46,936 bases of DNA from NCBI GenBank assembly GCA_900322135.1, contig ONYP01000039.1, positions 1 to 46,936 on the forward strand, given 5' to 3'. A program made the position numbers and the translations under genes. Position 1 is the first letter of the stretch, and every line of letters begins with the position of its first letter. The DNA is from an uncultured Prevotellaceae bacterium (GTDB taxonomy: Bacteria; Bacteroidota; Bacteroidia; Bacteroidales; Muribaculaceae). Shown here piece after piece: positions 1 to 8,055 of this stretch. Below the pieces are notes generated by a model, which ran no database searches, was not told where the DNA came from, and saw only the letters and a program-made list of their open reading frames with translations.

Positions 1-31
1 TAAAAGCAGAATTTCGGCTGAAATTTTTGAA

Positions 32-69
32 ATGCCTGTAAAGCCAGTATTCATCGGCTCTACAGGCAT
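32..69 (+). terminator. Hairpin, probable terminator of an upstream gene
   Basis: ATGCCTGTA (32-40) pairs perfectly with TACAGGCAT (61-69), and inner AAGCC/GGCT pairing extends the stem. Only a short T-rich stretch follows, so termination is inferred. The gene it would serve lies outside the window. Confidence 0.5.
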
Positions 70-139
70 GTCTTATCCTGCAAAATGACCCTTAGGTCTT
101 TTTTCATCTCTTTATTATTAATCTTTAAATTACTTTATT

Positions 140-382
140 ATGAAAAAGACCATCTTTATTGCTCCATTGGTCTTGCAGAAAGTGGATTTAAATGAATCAC
201 AATATGTGATAGCCAGCGATGTGATTGCAGGCAGATATGTTGACGGTGATCGCACCAACGGAGATGTCATAGTGAAGAATGGTGTGGAATACGAGATAGA
301 GGCTTCAGGCACTGTGACGCTTGAGGATGGTTTTAATGTGGAGAAGGGGGCGACCTTTGCGGTCTATCCTTCATGTTTTTAA
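140..382 (+). CDS. Small orphan ORF resembling a Bacteroidales beta-stack (coathanger-type) module
   Basis: This 80-residue reading frame starts at an ATG followed by two Lys codons. It has no convincing signal peptide: the MKKTIFIAPLVLQK start is too short and runs straight into polar sequence. The C-terminal half, with GTVTLEDGFNVEKGATF, resembles the 3-coathanger-stack module that I know as a tail on large secreted Bacteroidales proteins, where each strand ends in a G-F-x-V-x-K-G-A motif. A free-standing copy is unusual, so it may be a remnant of a longer gene or a spurious frame. No clear TAnnTTTG box lies just upstream. It is followed after about 30 bases by the promoter of the first REGVKW gene. 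Function is unknown. Confidence 0.45.
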   Translation: MKKTIFIAPLVLQKVDLNESQYVIASDVIAGRYVDGDRTNGDVIVKNGVEYEIEASGTVTLEDGFNVEKGATFAVYPSCF

Positions 383-390
383 TGGACTTA

Positions 391-433
391 GTTGCTTATC
401 GCGGAGATATTCATTATTTTTGCAGCAAGCAAC
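391..433 (+). promoter_or_regulatory. Promoter of the first REGVKW gene with flanking inverted repeat
   Basis: A -7 box TATTTTTG lies at 415-422. GTTGCTT (391-397) and AAGCAAC (427-433) form an inverted repeat around it, with weaker pairing inside. The left arm falls near the expected -33 region and the right arm at the expected transcription start. The same arrangement recurs at the later paralogs. Confidence 0.55.
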
Positions 434-451
434 CATTTAAACTAGACGATT

Positions 452-1351
452 ATGAAAAAGACATTACTGATTATGATACTTGCTGTGCTGGGCTTGACCC
501 AGACAATGGCTCAGGATAATGATTTCCTGCCCATCGTGCGCGAAGGGGTCAAGTGGGTGAATGAGAAAGTCATCGTTAATCAAGGTGACACTACAAGTTA
601 TTACTATATATACGAATTTAGTGGTGAAGACCTTGATGGTGACATGTTGAACATCCTTGGCGAACCCAATAAAGCCTGTTACTATTATACAGGAAATCAT
701 CTCGATGTAGAGAAAGACAGTCTTATAGCAGGCTTGACTAGTTATGATGTAGAAGTGGAGTGTACACGGAATAACGCTTATGACAAGATGATGAATGAAG
801 ATAGGGTTATGTTCCCTTTGAGCAGCTATGTCTGTCTTAATAATATCTATTTACTATACCGTTTTCGAGCCCATGGGGGGTGTCTTGAGTATTATTTCAC
901 GATACAAGATTTTAATCCTTGTGATGATGTGATATTAACAGAAGATAATTTCGTCAAAATCAGTCCTTTGATGATAGAGGGAGTGGAATGTCAACGTTTT
1001 GCCTTGTTGGGAGAGCATAGCGATACCATCTGCTATTTTATTGAGGGCATCGGCTTCGACAGCTATGACATGGGTGACCTGCTGACACCGTTCACTCGCA
1101 AACCCGACCCCAACGCTGATCACCAGGAGTGGTGCGGCCTGAGTCACGTGGTGAAGGACGGCCAAATCATCTACAAGGGCATGCGCTACCGCAACGGTGT
1201 GGTGACTGGCGTTGAAGATTTGATGACCGACAAGACGAGTCGCCCGCAGGATCCGTACTACTACAACCTGATGGGCCAGCGCATGGGCAAGGACGTGCCC
1301 ACGGTTCCAGGCATCTACATTCACAACGGCCAAAAAATCGTGGTTCGCTAA
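452..1351 (+). CDS. Secreted REGVKW-family protein, A-type module (paralog 1)
   Basis: The 299-residue product has a clear signal peptide (MKKTLLIMILAVLGLTQTMA, cleavage expected before QDND). The mature start carries the family motif PIVREGVKWVNEKV, then an aromatic-rich region (SYYYIYEF). The 3' third encodes VEGIGFDSYDMGDLL and an EWCGLSHV segment. The tail, LMGQRMGKDVPTVPG then IYIHNGQKIVVR, resembles the C-terminal tails of many exported Bacteroidales proteins and is distantly like type IX sorting tails. I do not recognise a catalytic domain; an exported or surface role is inferred from the signal peptide. It heads a tandem array of four paralogs, each with its own promoter. Its last 300 bases are nearly identical to paralogs 2 and 4, while the middle is diverged and AT-richer. 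Confidence 0.85.
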   Translation: MKKTLLIMILAVLGLTQTMAQDNDFLPIVREGVKWVNEKVIVNQGDTTSYYYIYEFSGEDLDGDMLNILGEPNKACYYYTGNHLDVEKDSLIAGLTSYDVEVECTRNNAYDKMMNEDRVMFPLSSYVCLNNIYLLYRFRAHGGCLEYYFTIQDFNPCDDVILTEDNFVKISPLMIEGVECQRFALLGEHSDTICYFIEGIGFDSYDMGDLLTPFTRKPDPNADHQEWCGLSHVVKDGQIIYKGMRYRNGVVTGVEDLMTDKTSRPQDPYYYNLMGQRMGKDVPTVPGIYIHNGQKIVVR

Positions 1352-1403
1352 AAGCAAACAACTGAAAATTCTGAATAATCTGGGGCTTCCGCGCTGCATA
1401 GCA

Positions 1404-1431
1404 TCACGCTAAGACGCTAAGGCGCAAAGTT
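1404..1431 (+). repeat. Dispersed repeat of the CACGCTAAGNCGC type
   Basis: The sequence TCACGCTAAGACGCTAAG followed by GCGCAAAGTT contains two CGCTAAG units. Related copies occur on the minus strand at 21319-21335 and 21389-21405, and a variant (CTAAGGCGTAAAGT) lies at 6046-6059. All are between genes or at a gene end. The 1352-1574 gap otherwise holds only the promoter of the next gene. Confidence 0.5.
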
Positions 1432-1574
1432 ATTTTAGGATTGCCGCTATTGGCTTTTCAAAAAGGAAGACAAGATTGACAATAATGACAAAGTCATCCA
1501 GATTATTGCAGAATAGAGAGAAAGAATAATGTATTGCTGGCCTTAACTCAGATTTCGAATATTTTTTTAATGAT

Positions 1575-1582
1575 TATCTTTG
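1575..1582 (+). promoter_or_regulatory. -7 box of REGVKW paralog 2
   Basis: TATCTTTG is followed by CGGCAAGC, the same start-site sequence seen at paralogs 3 and 4. The upstream partner arm is weak here (TGCTGGCC, 1535-1542, one mismatch to the complement of 1584-1591). A leader of about 24 bases precedes the ATG at 1610. Confidence 0.65.
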
Positions 1583-1609
1583 CGGCAAGCATCCGAAACA
1601 ATAACGATT

Positions 1610-2539
1610 ATGAAAAAGATCATAACAATATTATTAATGGTTGTGCTAGGTTTTTCCTATACTGTGGCACAGGAGAGTGGCCCATTGCCCATTGTTCGCG
1701 AAGGCGTGAAATGGGTAAACGAGAAGGTGATTGTCAATCATGGCGACACGACGAGGTATTACTATAATTACGAGATATGTGGTGATGATAGTATTATGCC
1801 GTATAAAGAAGACTGGGGACCTTATAAGGCTTGTTATTATTACACAGGCGAAAACCTTGATGTGAGCACAGACAGTTTAATAGCGAGCCTAAGAGGTGGA
1901 AAATACTTCGCACACAGCAGTAGAAATAATGCTTATTGGAAAGTGAAGCTCCTTTTCCAGGTAGATTATATGATGTTTTCTGAGCCGATGGGTGGCGAAC
2001 TAATGTTATATGAATTCTATAATACCACTGTTGAGAACACAACAGATTGTATATTAGTGCACTATTATCTTTTCTGTCAAGATTGTGATGGGAATCATGG
2101 AGTTTCCCCAAGAGATCCGTATTTGACGTATGATAATTTCTATGAAGTTGATCCGGTTGAGGTTGAGGGTGTTTCCTGCCGCCGTTGGGTCATTATGGGC
2201 GAGGATGGTGGTGCGCTGGCCTATGTGGTCGAGGGTATCGGCTTTGACAGTTATGACATGGGTGACCTGCTGACACCGTTCACATGCCGTCCCGACCCCG
2301 AAGCTGACTACCAGGAATGGTGCGGCTTGAGCCACGTGATCAAGGATGGCCAAATCATCTACAAAGGCATGCGCTACCGCAACGGTGTGGTGACTGGCGT
2401 TGAAGATTTGATGACCGACAAGACGAGTCGCCCGCAGGATCCACGCTACTATGACTTGATGGGCCGTGCCCTTGGCACCGAGGTGCCGACCACGCCAGGC
2501 ATCTACATCCACCAGGGCAAAAAGATCGTGGTTCGCTAG
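1610..2539 (+). CDS. Secreted REGVKW-family protein, A-type module (paralog 2)
   Basis: The start at 1610 is chosen because it gives a typical signal peptide (MKKIITILLMVVLGFSYTVA, then QESG) and lies just after the TATCTTTG box; the upstream in-frame extension would begin inside the promoter. The 309-residue product has PIVREGVKWVNEKVIVN, a GDTTRYYYNYE segment, the conserved VEGIGFDSYDMGDLL block and the LMGRALGTEVPTTPG / IYIHQGKKIVVR tail. Paralog 1 is its closest relative for most of its length, but its last 80 bases and downstream gap match paralog 3, which suggests recombination between array members. No enzymatic motif is visible; the product is inferred to be exported. Confidence 0.85.
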   Translation: MKKIITILLMVVLGFSYTVAQESGPLPIVREGVKWVNEKVIVNHGDTTRYYYNYEICGDDSIMPYKEDWGPYKACYYYTGENLDVSTDSLIASLRGGKYFAHSSRNNAYWKVKLLFQVDYMMFSEPMGGELMLYEFYNTTVENTTDCILVHYYLFCQDCDGNHGVSPRDPYLTYDNFYEVDPVEVEGVSCRRWVIMGEDGGALAYVVEGIGFDSYDMGDLLTPFTCRPDPEADYQEWCGLSHVIKDGQIIYKGMRYRNGVVTGVEDLMTDKTSRPQDPRYYDLMGRALGTEVPTTPGIYIHQGKKIVVR

Positions 2540-2555
2540 AAACAAACAACTATTG

Positions 2556-2596
2556 TTGCTTGCCGCAGAAATAATCGCTATATTTGCGGCAAGCAA
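2556..2596 (+). promoter_or_regulatory. Promoter of paralog 3 inside a perfect 12-bp inverted repeat
   Basis: TTGCTTGCCGCA (2556-2567) and TGCGGCAAGCAA (2585-2596) are exact reverse complements separated by 17 bases. The -7 box TATATTTG lies at 2579-2586, so the left arm covers the expected -33 element and the right arm the start site. This geometry fits a repressor operator. A 5'-end hairpin is not possible for the full repeat because the left arm is upstream of the start. Termination of paralog 2 is an alternative, but there is no T-tract. Confidence 0.65.
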
Positions 2597-2625
2597 AAGA
2601 TCTTAACCCATTAAAACAAACGACT

Positions 2626-3537
2626 ATGAAAAAGATAATACTTATCACATTGTTCACCCTGCTAGGATTGACGCAGGCGGTGGCACAGGAGTATGAGTAC
2701 GTGCCCTTTGTTCGCGAAGGCGTGAAGTGGGTTTACTTCTATAATAATGATTTTGCAAGAAATGTGCTGGATATGCCAGAGGGAATTCATTATTACAGTT
2801 TTGAGATGGAAAGTGATGTCTTGATAAATGATCAGTATTATAAACCTGTTAAGCTTACCCATTATCTTGATAATGAAGGCAATGAGAAAGAAGTGGAGGA
2901 TTTCATTCCTGTCTATCTGCGAGAGAAAGACAAAGTAGTCTATGCTATTCATCCTGACGGCATCCAGCATCCCAAGTGCCCTTGTGGCATCAACCAGTAT
3001 ATTGGTTATCCAGAACAAGGCTTGCCTATTATTACACCAAATGAAGAGTATGTACTCTATGACTTTAATGACCCTAAAGGCTTTTATGACGCATATTTTG
3101 AAGAGGAGAACTATATCTGGGAATTAGAAGGTTTGGGCCCATATGTTGAATATTTGAATGTTAATGTAATGTCAATAGGGAGCCATAAAGTCAAATGCCA
3201 TAATTTGAAAACTCCTTATAGCAGAGATAATAGAATTATTGAGGGTATTGGCTATGACGGCAGGGCAGGTATGCCTCTATTCTATTTTGAGAGATTCACA
3301 ACTGGATTGGGTGTAGATTATTTTCTAAGTCATGTGATTGAGGATAATGAAATCATCTATAAGGGATTATATTATGACCCTGATGTACATGTCGGTATTG
3401 ACGAGGTGGTGACCGACAAGACGCGCCGCCCGCTTGATCCATGCTACTATGACCTGATGGGCCGTGGCCTTGGCACCGAGGTGCCGACCACCCCCGGCAT
3501 CTATATCCATCAAGGCAAAAAGATCGTGGTTCGCTAG
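2626..3537 (+). CDS. Secreted REGVKW-family protein, B-type module (paralog 3)
   Basis: The start at 2626 gives the signal peptide MKKIILITLFTLLGLTQAVA followed by QEYEYV. The 303-residue product carries YVPFVREGVKW and then the B-type body: a YYSFEME strand, a PVYLREKDKVVYA segment and a HPDGIQHPKCPCG cysteine pair, different from the A-type body of paralogs 1 and 2. An IIEGIGYDGRAGMPL block and the LMGRGLGTEVPTTPG / IYIHQGKKIVVR tail follow. The first 110 bases of the coding region are almost identical to paralog 4. I do not recognise a function; export to the cell surface or periplasm is inferred. Confidence 0.85.
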   Translation: MKKIILITLFTLLGLTQAVAQEYEYVPFVREGVKWVYFYNNDFARNVLDMPEGIHYYSFEMESDVLINDQYYKPVKLTHYLDNEGNEKEVEDFIPVYLREKDKVVYAIHPDGIQHPKCPCGINQYIGYPEQGLPIITPNEEYVLYDFNDPKGFYDAYFEEENYIWELEGLGPYVEYLNVNVMSIGSHKVKCHNLKTPYSRDNRIIEGIGYDGRAGMPLFYFERFTTGLGVDYFLSHVIEDNEIIYKGLYYDPDVHVGIDEVVTDKTRRPLDPCYYDLMGRGLGTEVPTTPGIYIHQGKKIVVR

Positions 3538-3553
3538 AAACAAACAACTATTG

Positions 3554-3591
3554 TTGCTTGCCGCAGAAATAATCGCTATATTTGCGGCAAG
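3554..3591 (+). promoter_or_regulatory. Promoter and inverted repeat of paralog 4
   Basis: CTTGCCGCA (3557-3565) pairs with TGCGGCAAG (3583-3591), with the -7 box TATATTTG at 3577-3584. The 78 bases ending at 3591 are identical to those ending at 2593, so this promoter is a copy of the one upstream. The outermost three bases of the right arm have diverged. Confidence 0.65.
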
Positions 3592-3614
3592 TGACAGATA
3601 AAAACCAAACGGCT

Positions 3615-5843
3615 ATGAAAAAGATAATACTTATCACATTGTTCACCCTGCTAGGATTGACACAGGCGGTGGCACAGGAGTATGAGTACGTGCCCTTTGT
3701 TCGCGAAGGCGTGAAGTGGGAGTGTTCGTGCTTCAATTTTTTGTCAGACCTTTTCCCCTATGGTGTGTCGTACTACACTTTGGAGATGAAGGGGGACACC
3801 GTTATAGACGGGAAACATTATAAGCCGGTCCACCTTTATAGTGGTGAATCCATTAATGAGGAGAATGACACAGTGCCTGTTTACCTGCGTGAAGAGGACA
3901 AAGTGGTCTATGCCTATATCCCTGATGGCCGGAGGTATGTGGAATGCCCGGTAGGAATAGGGCAGACCATCTGTGGCTACGATATTGATTGGGCTTGGTC
4001 GACAGGCGAGGAGCATATATTGTATGATTTCAATGACATGGCCGGTTTTTATGATCACCTTGAGGAGACATCCGGAGGTTGGGTATGGGGACAAGTGTAC
4101 CAAGGCTCTGACATGGTGATGGTGTCTGACCGTATGGTTAAAAGGTATAAGTTTAGAAGTGACTCTGAATTTAACAAGTACACCCAGTACATTATTGAGG
4201 GATTAGGCTACATCGGCATCGATGGCATGCCATTAAGTTATTTTCAATGGGAAACGACAGGCATGCAAAACGGCTATCATTTGGAAAGAGTGATTGAGGA
4301 CGGCCAGGTCATCTACGAGAATGGTGATTTCCCGTTTGAATATGAGTATGTGCCCTTTGTTCGCGAGGGAGCCAAGTGGACTTATGAGATACTTGATTAT
4401 CATTATTGGGAATTCCATACCAATCCTGCCCGAGGAGACGGCAGGCTTTACCGTACCCTCGAACTCAAGGGAGACACTGCCATCAATGGCAAGACCTATA
4501 AGGCGATGCACAAGTACAGCGGCGACGCCATCAACTGGGAGCAGGACACCATTCCTGTTTATCTGCGTGAGGAGGACAAGAAAGTCTATGGCATCATCCC
4601 CGATGGCAAGCGTTATGACGATTGCCCCGTTTACAATAGATGGACAGATTATGACCCATGGAGTGGAAGTGGCCCCGTCACATATAATGGACAAGAGTTT
4701 GTGCTATATGACTTCGATGATCCTGTAGCCTATTGGGACAGCATTTTCAGTAATGCCGGTGAATCTTACTATTATCAGCATCTTTATACCGACACGATCA
4801 CCGTCGGCGATCATCTGGCAAAGCGGCATCGGGGTGCCCTGTTTGGTGCCCTCGATTATCAGATCATCGAGGGTATTGGTCAAGTTGCAAGGAACACCAG
4901 CCCGTTATACTATGAAGCCGACATTATGCCCGGTTTCCATTGTCAAGCGATTTATAGTTTGAAGAGAGTCTTAGACAATGATGAGGTCATCTATTCCAAT
5001 GATTACACTGATGACAGATACATGCCGCTAATCCGCGAGGGTGTCAAGTGGGTGTATGAGAAAGTGGCGGTCAACAACGGCGACACGACTTACAGTTATT
5101 ATACCTATGAATTCAGGGGCAATCATCCTGACATAGGGAATAACAACCATACCCGCAAAGCTCTGTATCGTTATGAGGAGCGCCACCATGAACTTGACGT
5201 GGAGACCGACAGCCTTGTTGCCGGCCTGAGAGAGAATGAGGCTTTCGTCATGTATTACCGTAACGAACCGTTAAATCAAGTGGTGGCACAAGGCAGGAAC
5301 ATGATTAACTTCGATATTGATTATCAGATTGTAGATGAATATGACATGACATTGTATGGTCTAGGGTCAGATGATACAGGCGAGATGAGCAGGTGGGTTT
5401 TCATCGATCATCAGCGAGAGCCATTCTTGAATGACGTAAACTTCATTAAAGTTGAGCCTATCATGATTGACGGCTATCTTTGCAGCCGCCTGGCCTACGT
5501 CAACGAGGATGGTGATGCGCTGGCCTATGTGGTTGAGGGTATCGGCTTTGACAGTTATGACATGGGTGACCTGCTGACACCGTTCACATGTCGTCCCGAC
5601 CCCGATGCGGATTACCAGGAATGGTGCGGCCTGAGCCATGTGGTTAAGGACGGCCAGATAATCTACAAGGGAATGCGCTACCGCGAGGGCGCCTTCGACG
5701 GCCTCGACGAGGTAGTGGTCGACAATACGCGTAGGCCGCAGGACCCGTACTATTACAACCTGATGGGCCAGCGCATGGGCAAGGATGTTCCCACGGTTCC
5801 GGGCATCTACATCCACAACGGCCAAAAAATCGTGATTCGGTAG
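3615..5843 (+). CDS. Three-module secreted REGVKW-family protein (B-B-A fusion, paralog 4)
   Basis: The 742-residue product starts at 3615 with the same signal peptide as paralog 3. It contains three consecutive family modules, each opening with the hallmark motif: EYEYVPFVREGVKW near residue 22, EYEYVPFVREGAKW near 244, and DRYMPLIREGVKW near 470. Modules 1 and 2 are B-type, with LEMKGDT or LELKGDT, PVYLREEDK and PDGKRYDDCP-like segments. Module 3 is A-type and ends in the GFDSYDMGDLL block and the LMGQRMGKDVPTVPG / IYIHNGQKIVIR tail. Only the last module keeps the tail, as expected if the modules arose by in-frame fusion of array members. The function is unknown. A strong terminator follows, closing the array. 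Confidence 0.85.
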   Translation: MKKIILITLFTLLGLTQAVAQEYEYVPFVREGVKWECSCFNFLSDLFPYGVSYYTLEMKGDTVIDGKHYKPVHLYSGESINEENDTVPVYLREEDKVVYAYIPDGRRYVECPVGIGQTICGYDIDWAWSTGEEHILYDFNDMAGFYDHLEETSGGWVWGQVYQGSDMVMVSDRMVKRYKFRSDSEFNKYTQYIIEGLGYIGIDGMPLSYFQWETTGMQNGYHLERVIEDGQVIYENGDFPFEYEYVPFVREGAKWTYEILDYHYWEFHTNPARGDGRLYRTLELKGDTAINGKTYKAMHKYSGDAINWEQDTIPVYLREEDKKVYGIIPDGKRYDDCPVYNRWTDYDPWSGSGPVTYNGQEFVLYDFDDPVAYWDSIFSNAGESYYYQHLYTDTITVGDHLAKRHRGALFGALDYQIIEGIGQVARNTSPLYYEADIMPGFHCQAIYSLKRVLDNDEVIYSNDYTDDRYMPLIREGVKWVYEKVAVNNGDTTYSYYTYEFRGNHPDIGNNNHTRKALYRYEERHHELDVETDSLVAGLRENEAFVMYYRNEPLNQVVAQGRNMINFDIDYQIVDEYDMTLYGLGSDDTGEMSRWVFIDHQREPFLNDVNFIKVEPIMIDGYLCSRLAYVNEDGDALAYVVEGIGFDSYDMGDLLTPFTCRPDPDADYQEWCGLSHVVKDGQIIYKGMRYREGAFDGLDEVVVDNTRRPQDPYYYNLMGQRMGKDVPTVPGIYIHNGQKIVIR

Positions 5844-5920
5844 AAGCAAACTACGAATTATGCGAATTAAAACAATTTTGGCTAACACGCTCGATTTTAA
5901 AAAATACTGATTTTTCTGAG

Positions 5921-5985
5921 AGCATCCGCACCCATTCGTTGGGGTGAAGTTTCACCCGTTGGTTAGGTGCGGATGCTTTGCTTTA
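5921..5985 (+). terminator. Strong terminator of the REGVKW array
   Basis: AGCATCCGCACC (5921-5932) pairs exactly with GGTGCGGATGCT (5966-5977), followed by TTGCTTTATTTATT. An inner GGGTGAAGTTTCACCC hairpin sits in the loop. Confidence 0.8.
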
Positions 5986-6040
5986 TTTATTGTGGTTATC
6001 GTTTTCCTTCCAGACTAGCATGGGGCTCTCATAAAAAAAT

Positions 6041-6082
6041 AAAGACTAAGGCGTAAAGTCTAAAGTCTTTTTACTACCTTTG
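6041..6082 (+). promoter_or_regulatory. Small hairpin and promoter of the acyl-CoA ligase gene
   Basis: AAAGACT (6041-6047) pairs with AGTCTTT (6064-6070), followed by a T-run. The loop contains the CTAAGGCGTAAAGT variant of the dispersed repeat. The -7 box TACCTTTG follows at 6075-6082, 26 bases before the ATG. Confidence 0.55.
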
Positions 6083-6107
6083 TAGCCTGAAAAAACCTGA
6101 TACGCCC

Positions 6108-7772
6108 ATGATGAAGGAAAACCTGATCAAGATTTATGAGCGCAGTTTCATCGACAACTGGGAACTGCCTGCACTGACCGATTACAACACCGGCGAGAAA
6201 CTGACCTACGGCGACTTCGCCCGCAACATCGCCAAGTTACATCTGCTGTTCGAGAACTGCGGCGTCAAGCAGGGCGACCGCATCGCCCTCATCGGCAAGA
6301 ACATCCCCAACTGGGTCACCGTCTTCATGGGGACCATTACCTATGGTGCCGTCATCGTGCCCATCCTGCAGGAGTTCAACCCTGCCGACGCACAGCACAT
6401 CATCAACCACAGCGAGGCCACCATGCTGTTCATCAGCAAGAGCATCTGGGAGAACCTGGAGTTTGACAAGATGCCCCGCGTGCGCGCCGTCATCCAGCTC
6501 GAGGACATGAAACTCCTGGCCGAGAAGGAGGAAGAGGACATGGTCGCCAAGGCCATGGCCGGGCTGGAAGATGCCTTCAACGAGAAATACGGCGACGGTT
6601 TCTACCGCAACCACATCCACTATGCCGACATTCCCAACGACGCGCTGGTCGAGATCAACTACACCTCGGGAACGACAGGTTTCTCCAAGGGTGTGATGCT
6701 CACCGCCAACAACTTGGCGGGCAACATCATCTACGGCATCAACTCGCAACTGCACTTCAAGGGGTCGCGTGACCTGGCCTTCCTGCCGCTGGCACACGCC
6801 TTCGGGTGCGCATTCGATATGCTCACCCCGCTGGCCGTCGGCGCACACATCACCCTGCTGGGACGCATCCCGTCGCCCAAAATCCTGGTCAAGGCGATGG
6901 CCGAGGTCAAGCCCAATGTAGTGTTCACCGTGCCCTTGGTGCTCGAGAAAATCTACAGCAAGATGATTGTGCCCATGATCAGCAGGGGCGCATTGCGCTG
7001 GGCGCTGGCCGTCCCCTATCTGGACCGCCGCATCTACAGCCAGATACGCAACAAACTCATCGAGGCCTTCGGCGGCGAGTTCGAAGAGGTCATCGTCGGC
7101 GGTGCACCGTTCAACGCCGAGGTCGAGGACTTCCTCTACAAGATCAAATTCCCCTTCACCGTGGGCTACGGCATGACCGAGTGCGGACCGCTGGTGAGCC
7201 ACACCCCGTGGCGCGAGTTCGTGCCCCACAGCGCCGGACGCATCCTGCCCGGCATCATGGAGTGCAAGATCCTGAGCGATGACCCCGAGAACATCCCCGG
7301 CGAGATCTGCGTGCGCGGCGAGAATGTCATGCAGGGCTACTTCCACAACAGCGAGGCCACCGACAAGGTGCTGCATGAGGACGGATGGCTGCACACCGGC
7401 GACATGGGAACCCTGAATGCCGACGGCACATTATTTATTAGGGGACGATTGAAGACCATGCTCCTGAGTTCGAGCGGACAGAATATCTACCCCGAGGAAA
7501 TCGAGGCCAAGTTGAACAACATGCTCTATGTGAGCGAGAGCCTTGTGGTCATGAGAGAAGGAAAACTCATCGCGCTCGTCTATCCCGACTACGACGCCAT
7601 GGACCAGTTGGGTGTCACACGCGACAAGCTGCCAGAACTCATGGAGGAAATACGCACCGAGTTGAACAAACTCGTCGCCCCCTATGAGCGCATCGCCAAG
7701 ATTCAGCTGATGGCAACCGAGTTTGACAAAACGCCCAAGCGCAGCATCAAGCGCTACCTCTACAGCAACTGA
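6108..7772 (+). CDS. AMP-forming long-chain acyl-CoA synthetase (FadD-like)
   Basis: The 554-residue protein belongs to the AMP-binding adenylate-forming superfamily. It shows the phosphate-binding TSGTTGFSKG near residue 186, the YGMTECGP adenine/AMP motif, GWLHTGDMG, and the hinge RGRLKTMLLSSSGQNIYPEE that precedes the C-terminal lid domain with a catalytic Lys in TPKRSIKRYL. These predict ATP-dependent activation of a carboxylic acid, most likely a fatty acid, to acyl-CoA at the cytoplasmic membrane face. Length matches the short FadD15-like class. It stands alone, with its own promoter and a double terminator. Substrate specificity cannot be read from sequence. A second possible ATG lies one codon in. 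Confidence 0.9.
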   Translation: MMKENLIKIYERSFIDNWELPALTDYNTGEKLTYGDFARNIAKLHLLFENCGVKQGDRIALIGKNIPNWVTVFMGTITYGAVIVPILQEFNPADAQHIINHSEATMLFISKSIWENLEFDKMPRVRAVIQLEDMKLLAEKEEEDMVAKAMAGLEDAFNEKYGDGFYRNHIHYADIPNDALVEINYTSGTTGFSKGVMLTANNLAGNIIYGINSQLHFKGSRDLAFLPLAHAFGCAFDMLTPLAVGAHITLLGRIPSPKILVKAMAEVKPNVVFTVPLVLEKIYSKMIVPMISRGALRWALAVPYLDRRIYSQIRNKLIEAFGGEFEEVIVGGAPFNAEVEDFLYKIKFPFTVGYGMTECGPLVSHTPWREFVPHSAGRILPGIMECKILSDDPENIPGEICVRGENVMQGYFHNSEATDKVLHEDGWLHTGDMGTLNADGTLFIRGRLKTMLLSSSGQNIYPEEIEAKLNNMLYVSESLVVMREGKLIALVYPDYDAMDQLGVTRDKLPELMEEIRTELNKLVAPYERIAKIQLMATEFDKTPKRSIKRYLYSN

Positions 7773-7780
7773 TTGGGAGG

Positions 7781-7865
7781 GGTCAAAAATCATGTTTTTT
7801 GACCCGATATACATAGTATTAACAAAATTTAACGGATGCCCCACCCATGGCATCCGTTGTTTTAT
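7781..7865 (+). terminator. Two consecutive terminator hairpins after the acyl-CoA ligase
   Basis: GGTCAAAAA (7781-7789) pairs with the TTTTTTGACC strand ending near 7804. The second stem, AACGGATGCC (7831-7840) with GGCATCCGTT (7849-7858), is perfect and followed by GTTTTAT. Confidence 0.75.
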
Positions 7866-7975
7866 CTAGTTATCAATCAGCAGTTTACGGGAAAATAATT
7901 TTGACAAGCAAAAATTGGCAAAAAAAAAGTATGCAAAAAAAAACGGCAAAAAGTTTGCAGGTGAAAATTTTGTTA

Positions 7976-7983
7976 TACCTTTG
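7976..7983 (+). promoter_or_regulatory. -7 box of the small lipoprotein gene
   Basis: TACCTTTG lies 72 bases before the ATG, preceded by an A-rich tract with several AAAA runs (7911-7952). The A-tract may act as an UP-like element. The predicted leader is about 69 bases. Confidence 0.65.
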
Positions 7984-8055
7984 CACCCGTTTTGGTAACA
8001 GAACATTTTTAACAACAGAATATTAATTGTTTTATTATTTAAATTTTACAAAGAA

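Noticed and set aside
6237-7394. Long antisense frame opposite the acyl-CoA ligase
   Set aside because: Long antisense frames are expected opposite GC-rich coding sequence. It has low-complexity Val/Gly/His/Asp composition. The same reasoning applies to those opposite the prolyl oligopeptidase and UvrA-like genes.
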